This document shows positions 1-7,000 of a stretch of DNA of 8,804 nt, piece after piece. Numbering within the stretch: the first letter of the stretch is position 1; each line of letters opens with the position of its first letter. This DNA comes from Limnohabitans sp. (GTDB lineage Bacteria; Pseudomonadota; Gammaproteobacteria; Burkholderiales; Burkholderiaceae_C): NCBI GenBank assembly GCA_009693225.1, contig SHXP01000081.1, positions 1 through 8,804 of the forward strand, written 5' to 3'. Made by a program: the position numbers and the translations under genes. The notes beneath the pieces are model-generated. The model was not told the origin of the DNA and ran no database searches. It was given only the letters and a program-made list of their open reading frames with translations.

Positions 1-612
1 AAGAACTACCAGCAGGCCGAACTGCTGGAGTCGCAAGCCGCCGCACAACCTTTGCCACAGTTCACGCTGTGGCTGAACCAGGCGCTGTCTGCGCAAATCC
101 CTGAAGCCAACGCCATGACGCTGGCCACCGTGGCGTCCGACCTGCGACCGAGCACGCGAATTGTGCTGGTCAAGGCTTATGACGAACAAGGCATCGTCTG
201 GTTCACCAATTTCGACAGCCGCAAAGGCCGTGAACTCGCGGGCAACCCCTATGCCGCGCTGCAATTTCACTGGGTCGAGTTGGAGCGCGTAGTGCGCATC
301 GAAGGCCGGGTGGAAAAAATCAGCGACGCCGACAGCGATGCTTACTACCACTCTCGCCCGCTGGAGTCACGCATCGGCGCCTGGGCCAGCCCGCAAAGCC
401 AGGCAATTGCATCCCGCGAATGGCTGCAACAGGCGTTGAAAACCTATGCAGACAAGTTCGGCCCGCAACCGCCGCGCCCGCCGCACTGGGGCGGTTACCG
501 GCTGGTACCGGACCGTTGGGAATTCTGGCAAGGCGGCTGCGCACGTTTGCACGACCGCCTGCAATACCGCAAGCACGAAGACAACTGGGTGATGGGGCGT
601 TTAGCGCCCTGA
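1..612 (+). CDS. pdxH: Pyridoxamine/pyridoxine 5'-phosphate oxidase PdxH (5' end outside window)
   Basis: FMN-dependent cytoplasmic oxidase that converts pyridoxamine- or pyridoxine-5'-phosphate to pyridoxal 5'-phosphate, the last step of PLP synthesis and salvage. The frame is open from base 1 (begins KNYQQAELLES) and ends at TGA 610-612, giving 203 visible residues. The E. coli enzyme has 218, so only about 10 residues should be missing. Visible family motifs, in order: RIVLVKAYDEQGIVWFTNF then SRKGREL (FMN phosphate and isoalloxazine contacts), HSRPLESRIGAWAS with a following QSQ (FMN/dimer region), and the C-terminal block WGGYRLVPDRWEFWQGG followed by RLHDR. That RLHDR holds the Arg and His equivalent to E. 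coli Arg197/His199, which bind substrate. The protein closes with the typical RLAP end. A TTG at 52 could be read as a start but lies inside the conserved N-terminal region, so the true start is upstream of the window. It converges with msrA. Confidence 0.96.
   Translation, partial: KNYQQAELLESQAAAQPLPQFTLWLNQALSAQIPEANAMTLATVASDLRPSTRIVLVKAYDEQGIVWFTNFDSRKGRELAGNPYAALQFHWVELERVVRIEGRVEKISDADSDAYYHSRPLESRIGAWASPQSQAIASREWLQQALKTYADKFGPQPPRPPHWGGYRLVPDRWEFWQGGCARLHDRLQYRKHEDNWVMGRLAP
594..610. terminator. Possible weak hairpin at the pdxH/msrA convergence
   Basis: GGGCG (595-599) and CGCCC (605-609) form a perfect 5-bp stem around a 5-nt loop, extendable by one G-T pair. It covers the end of pdxH just before and into its stop codon. 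No T-run follows on either strand, so it is not a canonical intrinsic terminator. It is the only hairpin I see near the 7-nt gap where two converging transcripts must end, and it may be chance in GC-rich coding DNA. Confidence 0.2.
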
Positions 613-619
613 CAGCCGA

Positions 620-1159
620 TCAGGCCTTGAGCCATTCGCTGTAATGCTGGCTCACTTTGCGCACCTTGGGCGCGACCACAAAGGTGCAATAGCCCTGGCC
701 CGGGTTGTTGATGAAATAATTTTGATGGTAGTCCTCGGCCGGCCAGTAGTGCGACAGCGTCAACACCTCGGTGACGATGTTGCGCTCATAGTCGCCCCGG
801 CTGGTGACTTCAGAAATGAATTGCGTGGCCGTCACCTGGTCGGCCTTATCGATGTAGTAAATGCCGCTGCGGTATTGCGTGCCGGTGTCGTTGCCCTGGC
901 GGTTCAGGCTGGTCGGATCGTGGATGTTAAAAAATATCTCCAGCAGTTGCCGCAGAGAAATCACGTCCCGGTCGTAGCTGATCTGCACCACCTCGTTAAA
1001 GCCGGTGTCGCCCCGGCAGACCTGTTCGTAGCTGGTCCGTGCCGGCTTTAAACCGTTGCAATAGCCGGACTCGACGCTGACAACGCCGCGCAAGCTCTGG
1101 AATACCGCCTCGGTGCACCAGAAACAGCCGCCGCCCAATGTGATGTTTGCCATGTTCAT
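620..1159 (-). CDS. msrA: Peptide methionine sulfoxide reductase MsrA
   Basis: Reduces the S-epimer of methionine sulfoxide in proteins and free methionine, with electrons from thioredoxin; a repair enzyme, here with no signal peptide and so cytoplasmic. The 179-residue protein starts MNMANITLGGGCFWCTEAVF. The GCFW motif places the catalytic cysteine at C12, with F13 and W14 forming the methyl pocket. NPGQGYC near the C-terminus supplies a probable resolving cysteine, C158. SYEQVCRGDTGFNEVV aligns with the usual YxxVCxGxTGHAEVV block: the catalytic glutamate is kept (E55) but the usual His is replaced. Other cysteines are C15, C34 and C48. A second ATG two codons downstream (1153) is an equally good start, and neither has a clear ribosome-binding site. 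The gene converges with pdxH and is divergent from the DUF218 pseudogene. The single-domain form shows no MsrB fusion. Confidence 0.96.
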   Translation of the reverse strand: MNMANITLGGGCFWCTEAVFQSLRGVVSVESGYCNGLKPARTSYEQVCRGDTGFNEVVQISYDRDVISLRQLLEIFFNIHDPTSLNRQGNDTGTQYRSGIYYIDKADQVTATQFISEVTSRGDYERNIVTEVLTLSHYWPAEDYHQNYFINNPGQGYCTFVVAPKVRKVSQHYSEWLKA

Positions 1160-1213
1160 AACAGGATCTTAGCGACACGGCACTGAATTCATGTGACAGA
1201 TCGCCTGAATCCC

Positions 1214-1227
1214 CACCGCCAGCGGTG
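1214..1227. repeat. Perfect short dyad in the msrA / DUF218 divergent gap
   Basis: CACCGC and GCGGTG form a perfect 6-bp inverted repeat around a 2-nt centre (CA), between the msrA start (1159) and the probable start of the DUF218 pseudogene (1237). The loop is too short for an RNA hairpin, so a DNA-binding dyad is the more natural reading. I do not recognise a regulator for it, and GC-rich chance is possible. An 8-bp palindrome TGAATTCA also lies at 1184-1191. Confidence 0.3.
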
Positions 1228-1236
1228 TTGCCGTCT

Positions 1237-2014
1237 ATGGAACAACATATTCCCATGTTATCCATAGGCACTCTCAAACCTGTGCTGAGCGCGCTGCTGC
1301 TGCCACCCGGCGGTCTGTTGCTGCTGATTTTTATAGCCCGTCTGCTGGCGCGCACCCGCCAGCGCCAGGCCAGGGCGATGGTCTTGATCAGCAGCATGGT
1401 GATGTGGGTACTGGCCTGCGACGCCACCGCCTACGCTTTGAACCGCCTGCTGCTGACGTCTTATGCGCCAGTCAGCGCTGCCCGCCATGGCCCAGGCGCA
1501 TCCCATAGTGGTGCTGGGCGGCGTGGTGGACCAGTTTGCGCCCGAGTACGGCGGCGAGGAGCTGACCGCTACGGCCTACAAGCGGCTGGCTTAAGCCGCG
1601 CATCTGCACAGGCGCACGCAACTGCCCGTGCTGTACGCAGGCGGCAAAGGCTGGGCCGCGTCAGGCACGCAGTTTCACAGTGAGGCAGAAGTGGCGGCGC
1701 AGGCCATGGCAAGGGATTTCGGATTGCAACTGCAGTGGCTGGACAAGGATTCGCGCGACACCCGCGAAAACACTTTGCAGGCCTAAGAAGTTTTGTCGCA
1801 GCTGGGCAAACAACGCGTGCTGCTGGTGACCCACGACTGGCACATGCAACGCAGCCTGCGCAATTTTCAGCAAGCGGGTTTTGAGGTCATACCCGCGCCC
1901 ATGGGCTATTTGCAGCCGCCGGTCAACACGCCGATCGACTTCATGCCGACCGCCAACGGACTGCGTCACAGTTATTGGGTGCTGCATGAGTGGTTGGGGT
2001 TGGTGCTTACCTGA
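1237..2014 (+). pseudogene. Decayed YdcF/SanA-like DUF218 membrane protein
   Basis: Family members are envelope-associated proteins with an N-terminal membrane anchor and a DUF218 domain; the exact biochemical role is poorly defined. Reading from ATG 1237 (MEQHIPMLSIGTLKPVLSAL) gives two hydrophobic segments, about residues 15-40 and 46-68. Between about 1468 and 1487 the homology moves from this frame to the +1 frame, where it continues as MAQAHPIVVLGG, then APEYGG, LPVLYAGG, SEAEVAAQAMARDFG, SRDTRENT, LLVTHDWHMQRSL and a closing LHEWLGLVLT ending at TGA 2012-2014. In that second frame there are two in-frame TAA codons, at 1592-1594 and 1784-1786. One frameshift plus two stops in an otherwise well-kept DUF218 domain means a recent pseudogene. 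The expected third glycine of the VVLGGG motif is also lost (VVLGGVV). No ribosome-binding site is evident, and GTG 1225 is an alternative start. It may once have been co-regulated with divergent msrA, but nothing shows this. Confidence 0.88.
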
Positions 2015-2037
2015 ATCAAGACACGTATTTTCATAAA

Positions 2038-2088
2038 GGTCAATAACAATCCTTTATCTCTGGTCATGATTTATTCCCTGCATTGACC
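2038..2088. repeat. Widely spaced inverted repeat upstream of the repressor-pump operon
   Basis: GGTCAAT at 2038-2044 is the exact reverse complement of ATTGACC at 2082-2088, with 37 bp between them. A further GGTCA lies at 2062-2066. The right arm overlaps the proposed -35 box TTGACC. The spacing is too wide for a strong hairpin. It could be paired binding sites for a dimeric regulator, or chance in this AT-richer gap. Confidence 0.3.
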
Positions 2089-2111
2089 ACTTCCCTGGCA
2101 GTGGTTACATT
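2083..2111 (+). promoter_or_regulatory. Sigma70-like promoter of the tetR-efflux operon
   Basis: TTGACC (2083-2088, five of six consensus bases) is separated by an ideal 17 bp from TACATT (2106-2111, four of six). Transcription would start near 2118, leaving a leader of only about 15 nt before the ATG at 2133, with no purine-rich ribosome-binding site in it. This is the only sizeable non-coding gap before five tightly packed plus-strand genes, so it is the best candidate for the operon promoter. Confidence 0.6.
2086..2105. promoter_or_regulatory. Candidate operator in the promoter spacer
   Basis: ACCACT (2086-2091) and AGTGGT (2100-2105) are perfect inverted arms around 8 bp. Two further inner pairs match, so 16 of 20 positions are dyad-symmetric. 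The element fills the -35/-10 spacer, where a bound TetR-type dimer would block RNA polymerase. Assignment to the adjacent repressor is inference from position. Confidence 0.45.
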
Positions 2112-2125
2112 ACTAACCAGTCAGT
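2112..2125. promoter_or_regulatory. Candidate operator over the transcription start
   Basis: The arms ACTnAC and GTnAGT are perfectly inverted within ACTAACCAGTCAGT, directly after the -10 box and 7 bp before the TetR start codon. Partial symmetry continues outward for a few bases. ACCAGTCAGTC-like sequences recall operators of AcrR-type TetR regulators, though I cannot confirm a match. Together with the spacer dyad it would give two sites bracketing the -10 box. Confidence 0.45.
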
Positions 2126-2132
2126 CATTAAT

Positions 2133-2789
2133 ATGCCTCACACCCTCTCCTCATCTGCGGAAAACACCGGCATTCACAAACGTGAACGCCGCAAAGAAGC
2201 GCGTCCCCAGGAGTTGCTCGACGCTGCGCTGGCGCTGTTTGTTGAAAAGGGGTTTGCCGCCACCCGGGTCGAGGAAATCGCCACCCGCGCCGGGGTATCC
2301 AAAGGCACGCTGTTTTTGTATTTCAACTCCAAGGAAGATTTGTTCAAGGCGGTGATCCGCAGCAACCTGGCCGACCATTTCCCGGTCTGGAACAAAGAAT
2401 TCGCTGACTTCACCGGCAGCACCGCCGCGATGGTGCATTACGCCATGCAATCCTGGTGGGAGCGCATAGGCAACACCACGGCCAGCGGCATCACCAAACT
2501 CGTCACCAGCGAGGCCTCCAACTTTCCTGACGTGGTCCAGTTTTATGAAGCCGAGGTGATGCGCCCCGGCCATGAATTGTTCAAAAAAATCCTGCAACGC
2601 GGCATCGACAATGGCGAGTTCAGAGCCTTTGACACAGACAGCGCAGTCTACAGCCTGGTCACGGTGATTGTTTTCCTCAGCATGTGGAAACACTCGCTGT
2701 CGCCAAACTGTGCATCAAGCATTCTTCAACCCGAAATCTTTTTGCGCAACCACGTCGATGCCTTGATGCACGGCTGGCTGCACAGATAA
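2133..2789 (+). CDS. TetR/AcrR-family transcriptional regulator, probable repressor of the downstream efflux pump
   Basis: A 218-residue DNA-binding protein with the size and layout of TetR/AcrR repressors. After a short polar N-terminal tail, residues about 24-75 form the TetR_N helix-turn-helix: ELLDAALALFVEKGFAATRV, EEIATRAGVSKGTLFLYF, then NSKEDLFKAVI. GVSKGTLFLYF is the recognition-helix signature of the family. The remaining roughly 140 residues are helical and would hold the ligand pocket and dimer interface; they are too variable to name a ligand. ATG 2133 directly follows the candidate promoter and operators and lies just upstream of the HTH. The adaptor gene begins 21 nt after its TAA, in the same direction, so the regulator is probably the first gene of the operon it controls and represses itself too. 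A 7-A run (2583-2589) lies inside the gene, in frame. Confidence 0.93.
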   Translation: MPHTLSSSAENTGIHKRERRKEARPQELLDAALALFVEKGFAATRVEEIATRAGVSKGTLFLYFNSKEDLFKAVIRSNLADHFPVWNKEFADFTGSTAAMVHYAMQSWWERIGNTTASGITKLVTSEASNFPDVVQFYEAEVMRPGHELFKKILQRGIDNGEFRAFDTDSAVYSLVTVIVFLSMWKHSLSPNCASSILQPEIFLRNHVDALMHGWLHR

Positions 2790-2796
2790 ACCCTGT

Positions 2797-2801
2797 CGGA
2801 G
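2797..2801 (+). promoter_or_regulatory. Ribosome-binding site of the RND adaptor gene
   Basis: CGGAG ends 9 nt before ATG 2811. It supports that start and independent initiation on the adaptor despite the short 21-nt gap after the repressor. Confidence 0.6.
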
Positions 2802-2810
2802 TTTTCAGAC

Positions 2811-4034
2811 ATGGCATTGCGTTCCAAATTCACCTGGCTGCTCCTGATCGCTGTGCTGGCCGGCAGCGGTGCCTACTGGCAGATGCGCCGCCCGGCTGCG
2901 CCCGCCGGTGCTGCTCCGGCACCCGGCACTGCCGCACCCGCCGCCACGGGCAGCGCTGCGGCTAGGGCTGTGGTTGAACTGCAGCCCGAAGACCTCAGTC
3001 GGCTCAACACACAAACACTCATACAAACGCTGCCTGTGTCTGGCAATTTGAAAGCCCTCAACAGCGTCACCATCAAGGCGCGCGTCGCCGGTGAATTACT
3101 CAGCCTGCAAGGGCGCGAGGGCGACAGCGTCAAAGCCGGTCAAGTCCTTGCCAAAATCGACCCGGTGGAATACCAGCGGCGTCTGCGCCAGGCCGAACAG
3201 CAGGCCGATGCGGCCAAAACACAAATCGATATCGCACTACGCCAGTACGACAACAACAAAGCGCTGGTCGACCAGGGCTTTATTTCCAAAACCGCGCTCG
3301 AAGCCTCCGAGGCCACACTCAACGGTGCCCGCGCCACCTATAACGCCGCTGTCGCCGCCGCCGATGTAGCCCGCAAAACGCTGGATGAGACCGTCCTGCT
3401 GGCGCCTATCAGCGGACAGATTGCAGCGCGTCTGGCGCAACCCGGCGAACGCGTCGCCATCGATCAGAAACTGCTGGATATCGTCGACCTGAGCAGCCTG
3501 GAACTCGAAGCCACGCTAAGTCCGGCCGACGCCATGGATGTGCGCACCGGTCAGCAGGCGCAATTGACGCTGGAGGGCCGCGAGAAAACGCTTTACGCCC
3601 AGGTGCAACGCATCAACCCGAATGTGCAAAGCAACAGCCGCAGTGTGCTGGTGTATCTACGTCTGCAGAACGCACCGGGCCTGCGCCAGGGCTTGTACGG
3701 CCAGGGTCAGCTTGAACTCGCCAGCCGCCAGGTGACGGCGCTACCGTTGGAAACCGTGCGCACCGACAAGCCCTTGCCTTATGTGCAATTGCTGCTCAAC
3801 GGCCGGGTCGCGCACCAGACGGTGACGCTGGGTCAACGCGGCACTGTGGCCGGCGGCAACCAGGCACAGGTCTGGGTCGAAGTCAAAGGCGTGGCCGAGG
3901 GCGCACAGGTGCTGTCGGCACGTACCGGCTCGCTGCGCGAAGGCATGAACCTGCGTATCGCCGCGCCCGCCGCTCAGCCTGCCGTTCAGCCTGCCGCCGT
4001 GCCTGCGCCGGCCCCTGCCGCTAACAAGCCTTAA
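2811..4034 (+). CDS. RND efflux periplasmic adaptor (membrane fusion protein)
   Basis: A 407-residue adaptor that links the inner-membrane RND permease to a TolC-type channel. Residues about 8-23 (TWLLLIAVLAGSGAYW) are a membrane anchor or uncleaved signal. There is no lipobox cysteine, so it is not a lipoprotein. An Ala/Pro-rich linker follows (about 28-52). The lipoyl domain comes in two halves, at about 85-120 (VTIKARVAGELL, GDSVKAGQVLAKIDP) and about 192-225 (TVLLAPISGQIAARLAQPGE). They flank a coiled-coil hairpin (about 121-190, rich in Ala, Gln and Asp) that would dock to the outer-membrane factor. A beta-barrel domain (about 227-305) and a membrane-proximal domain (about 306-385) come next. 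The protein closes with a low-complexity QPAVQPAAVPAPAPA tail. It ends 3 nt before the permease gene, which implies co-translation. Substrate is unknown. Confidence 0.95.
   Translation: MALRSKFTWLLLIAVLAGSGAYWQMRRPAAPAGAAPAPGTAAPAATGSAAARAVVELQPEDLSRLNTQTLIQTLPVSGNLKALNSVTIKARVAGELLSLQGREGDSVKAGQVLAKIDPVEYQRRLRQAEQQADAAKTQIDIALRQYDNNKALVDQGFISKTALEASEATLNGARATYNAAVAAADVARKTLDETVLLAPISGQIAARLAQPGERVAIDQKLLDIVDLSSLELEATLSPADAMDVRTGQQAQLTLEGREKTLYAQVQRINPNVQSNSRSVLVYLRLQNAPGLRQGLYGQGQLELASRQVTALPLETVRTDKPLPYVQLLLNGRVAHQTVTLGQRGTVAGGNQAQVWVEVKGVAEGAQVLSARTGSLREGMNLRIAAPAAQPAVQPAAVPAPAPAANKP
3974..3996 (+). repeat. Short tandem repeat in the adaptor tail
   Basis: TCAGCCTGCCG occurs twice (3974-3984 and 3986-3996) with a 12-nt period, encoding QPAV then QPAA in the Ala/Pro-rich C-terminal tail. 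The in-frame period would let copy number change without a frameshift. Confidence 0.5.
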
Positions 4035-4037
4035 GCC

Positions 4038-7000
4038 ATGTGGTTCACCCAAGTCAGTCTGCGCAATCCGGTGTTCGTCACCATGGTCATGCTCGCCCTG
4101 GTGGTGCTGGGCTTGTTTTCGTTTCAAACGCTCAAGGTCGACCAGTTCCCCAATATCGACCTGCCGACCGTGGTGGTCACCACCGAATACCCCGGCGCCT
4201 CCCCCGAGATCGTCGAGAGCGAAGTCAGTAAAAAAATCGAGGAAGCGGTCAACTCGATTGCCGGCATCAATGCGCTGACTTCGCGCAGCTACGAAGGCTT
4301 GTCGGTGGTCATCATCGAGTTCGATCTGAGCATCAACGGGCGCAAGGCGGCCGACGACGTGCGCGAAAAAACCAGCAACGTGCACCAGCTGCTGCGCACC
4401 GAGGTCAAGGAGTCGCGCATTCTGCGCTTTGACCCGGCAAGCCGGCCGATCTGGTCGCTGGCTGTCGTGGCAGACAGCAAAAACCTGCCCGCCGGTGTAC
4501 AGCCGCTCAGCCATGTGGAGATGACCAACTGGGCAGACCAGGTGCTGAAGAAACGCCTGGAAAACGTGCGCGGTGTCGGCTCGGTCACGCTGGTGGGCGG
4601 CACCAAGCGCGAAATCAATCTGTACCTGAACCCGCAGGCCATGGAGGCGCTGGGCATCAGCGCACAACAAGTGGTGGAGGCCGTCACCAATGAAAACCAG
4701 GACCTGCCGGTGGGCTCCATCCGGTCACTGCAACAGGACCGCGTGGTGCAGGTGCAAGGCCGCATGCTGCGCCCTGAAGACTTCGCCAACATCATCGTAG
4801 CGCGCAAGGCCGGCAGCATTGTTCGCCTATCTCAAGTCGTGCGTGTCAACGACGGCGCCCAGGAACTTGAAAACATGGCGCTGTACAACGGCGAGCGCAC
4901 GCTGCTGCTGTCCGTGCAAAAGTCGCAGGATGAAAACACCATCGAGGTGGTCGACGGTTTGACGCGCGCGGCGGACGCCATGCAAACCCAGTTGCCGCCC
5001 GGCGTGAAACTGCGAAACATCTACGACGGTTCGCGCCAGATACGTGTGGGTGTCAACAATGTGCGCAAAACGCTGATCGAGGGTTCGCTGCTGACCGTGC
5101 TGATCGTGTTTTTGTTCCTCAATTCATGGCGCTCGACCATCATCACCGGCCTGACGCTGCCGATCGCCATTATCGGCACGTTCTGGATCATGGCCATACT
5201 GGGCTTCACCGTGAACATGGTCACGCTGATGGCCTTGTCACTGTGCATCGGTCTGTTGATTGATGACGCCATCGTGGTGCGCGAAAACATCGTGCGTCAC
5301 GTGCAAATGGGCAAGACCGCCTTTAACGCCGCCATGGAAGGCACGCGTGAAATCGGACTGGCGGTACTGGCCACCACCTTCTCCATCGTCGCGGTGTTTT
5401 TACCGATCGGCTTCATGGAAGGCATCATCGGCAAGTTTTTTCACGAGTTCGGTCTGACCATCGTGGCGGCGGTGCTGATTTCCATGTTTGTGAGCTTCAC
5501 ACTCGACCCCATGCTCTCCAGCATCTGGCACGACCCAAGCATCCACCGCGACGGCGCGACGGCGGTAAGACGCGGCTGGTATGACCACACCCTGGGTCGT
5601 GTCACACAGTATTTTGAAAACGGCAGCCAGTGGCTGGGACGCGTTTACCAGCGTCTGTTGCGTCAGGCGCTGAACCACAAGCTGGCCACCGTGCTGCTGG
5701 CTTTGGCCATTTTCATAGGCAGCGTCTTCATGGTGAAACTGCTTGGCACCGAGTTCGTCCCCAAGGCCGATTACTCTGAAGCCAGCGTGACCTTTTATGT
5801 GCCTGTGGGTTCATCGCTGCAAGTCACCGAAGCCAAGGCGCGTGAGGTTGAGCGCATGTTGCGCAGCTTTTCTGAAGTTCGCTATACCCTCTCGACCATC
5901 AACACCGGCAACGCCAACGGAAAAATTTACGCCAACGTGTATTTCCGCCTGGTCGACCGCAATCTGCGCAAGTTCAACATCAACGATTTCACCCCCGTCA
6001 TCCGCGAGCGCCTGCTTGCCATGCCGGGCCTGACCGTGACCCACGTCGGACTGCTCGATTCGGTCGGCGGCAACAAGCAGATCGAGTTTTACCTGCTCGG
6101 GCCCGACCAGGCTGAACTCGAACGTATTTCCGCAGTGGTGATGCCCAAGCTCTACAACATCAAGGGGCTGGTGGATATCGAGTCCAGCGTCAAACCCAAC
6201 AAACCGACCATAGACATCAGCATCAAACGCGAAGCCGCCGCCGACTTTGGCCTGGGTGTCAACAGCATCGCCAACCTGTTGCGCATCCTGTTGGACGGGC
6301 AAACCACCGGCGTATGGCGTGCCGGCAATGACCAGACCTACGAGGTCAAAGTGCGGCTCGACCCGGCCTTGCGGACTTACCCGCACGATCTGGAGCGTTT
6401 GCCGTTCACCATCGGCCAGGGTGCGGACGGCGGCTTGCGCACGGTGCGCCTGAACCAGGTGGCCACCGTCAGCGAAGGCGTCGGCCCCAACCAGGTCAAC
6501 CGCCGCGAGTTGTCGCGCGAGGTGGCTTTCAGCGGCAATACCTACGGCCGTGCCGCCGGTGAAGTCTCCAAGGACATACAAACCATGATGGCCGGCATAC
6601 AACTGCCTGACGGTTACCGCTACCAGTTCGGCGGGTCGACCAAGAGCATGAAGGAGTCGTTTCAATATGCCCTGGTCGCGCTGGCCATGGGCATCATCTT
6701 CATCTACATGATTCTGGCCAGCCAGTTCAAAAGCTTTTTGCAGCCGCTGTCCCTGATGACCGCGCTGCCGCTGACCTTGATCGGTGTCGTCGGAGCCTTG
6801 CTGGCGTTCCGCTCAACGCTGTCTATGTTTTCGGTGATCGGCATCGTGATGCTGATGGGCCTGGTGACCAAAAACGCCATATTGCTGCTGGATTTTGCGA
6901 TTCGTGCCCGCGAAGGGCTGGAACGCGGCGACGGCAGCCGCGAAGCGCCGCTGGGTCGCACCGAGGCCCTGTTGATGGCCGCACACGTACGTCTTCGCCC

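Noticed and set aside
52..612. Taking TTG 52 as the pdxH start
   Set aside because: The frame is open to base 1 and the residues before TTG (KNYQQAELLES) fit the normal PdxH N-terminal region.
1184..1191. TGAATTCA palindrome as a regulatory site
   Set aside because: An 8-bp palindrome is expected by chance and has no positional support.
1468..1786. Programmed frameshift or stop-codon recoding in the DUF218 gene
   Set aside because: There is no slippery heptamer at the frame change and two separate TAA codons follow; neighbouring genes use TAA as a normal stop. Decay is simpler.
4230..4236. Seven-A runs in the permease gene (and at 2583-2589 in the tetR gene) as phase-variation or frameshift sites
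   Set aside because: Both encode in-frame Lys-rich codons in intact proteins and are single short runs; nothing supports slippage beyond their presence.
3741..4670. Long minus-strand open frame (309 codons) antisense to adaptor and permease
   Set aside because: It crosses two well-supported plus-strand genes, is rich in His, Gln, Arg and Asp as expected for the reverse of GC-rich coding DNA, and shows no recognisable domain.
5811..6665. Minus-strand open frame (284 codons) inside the permease gene
   Set aside because: It lies wholly antisense to conserved RND coding sequence, with no family motif or ribosome-binding site; a codon-bias shadow.
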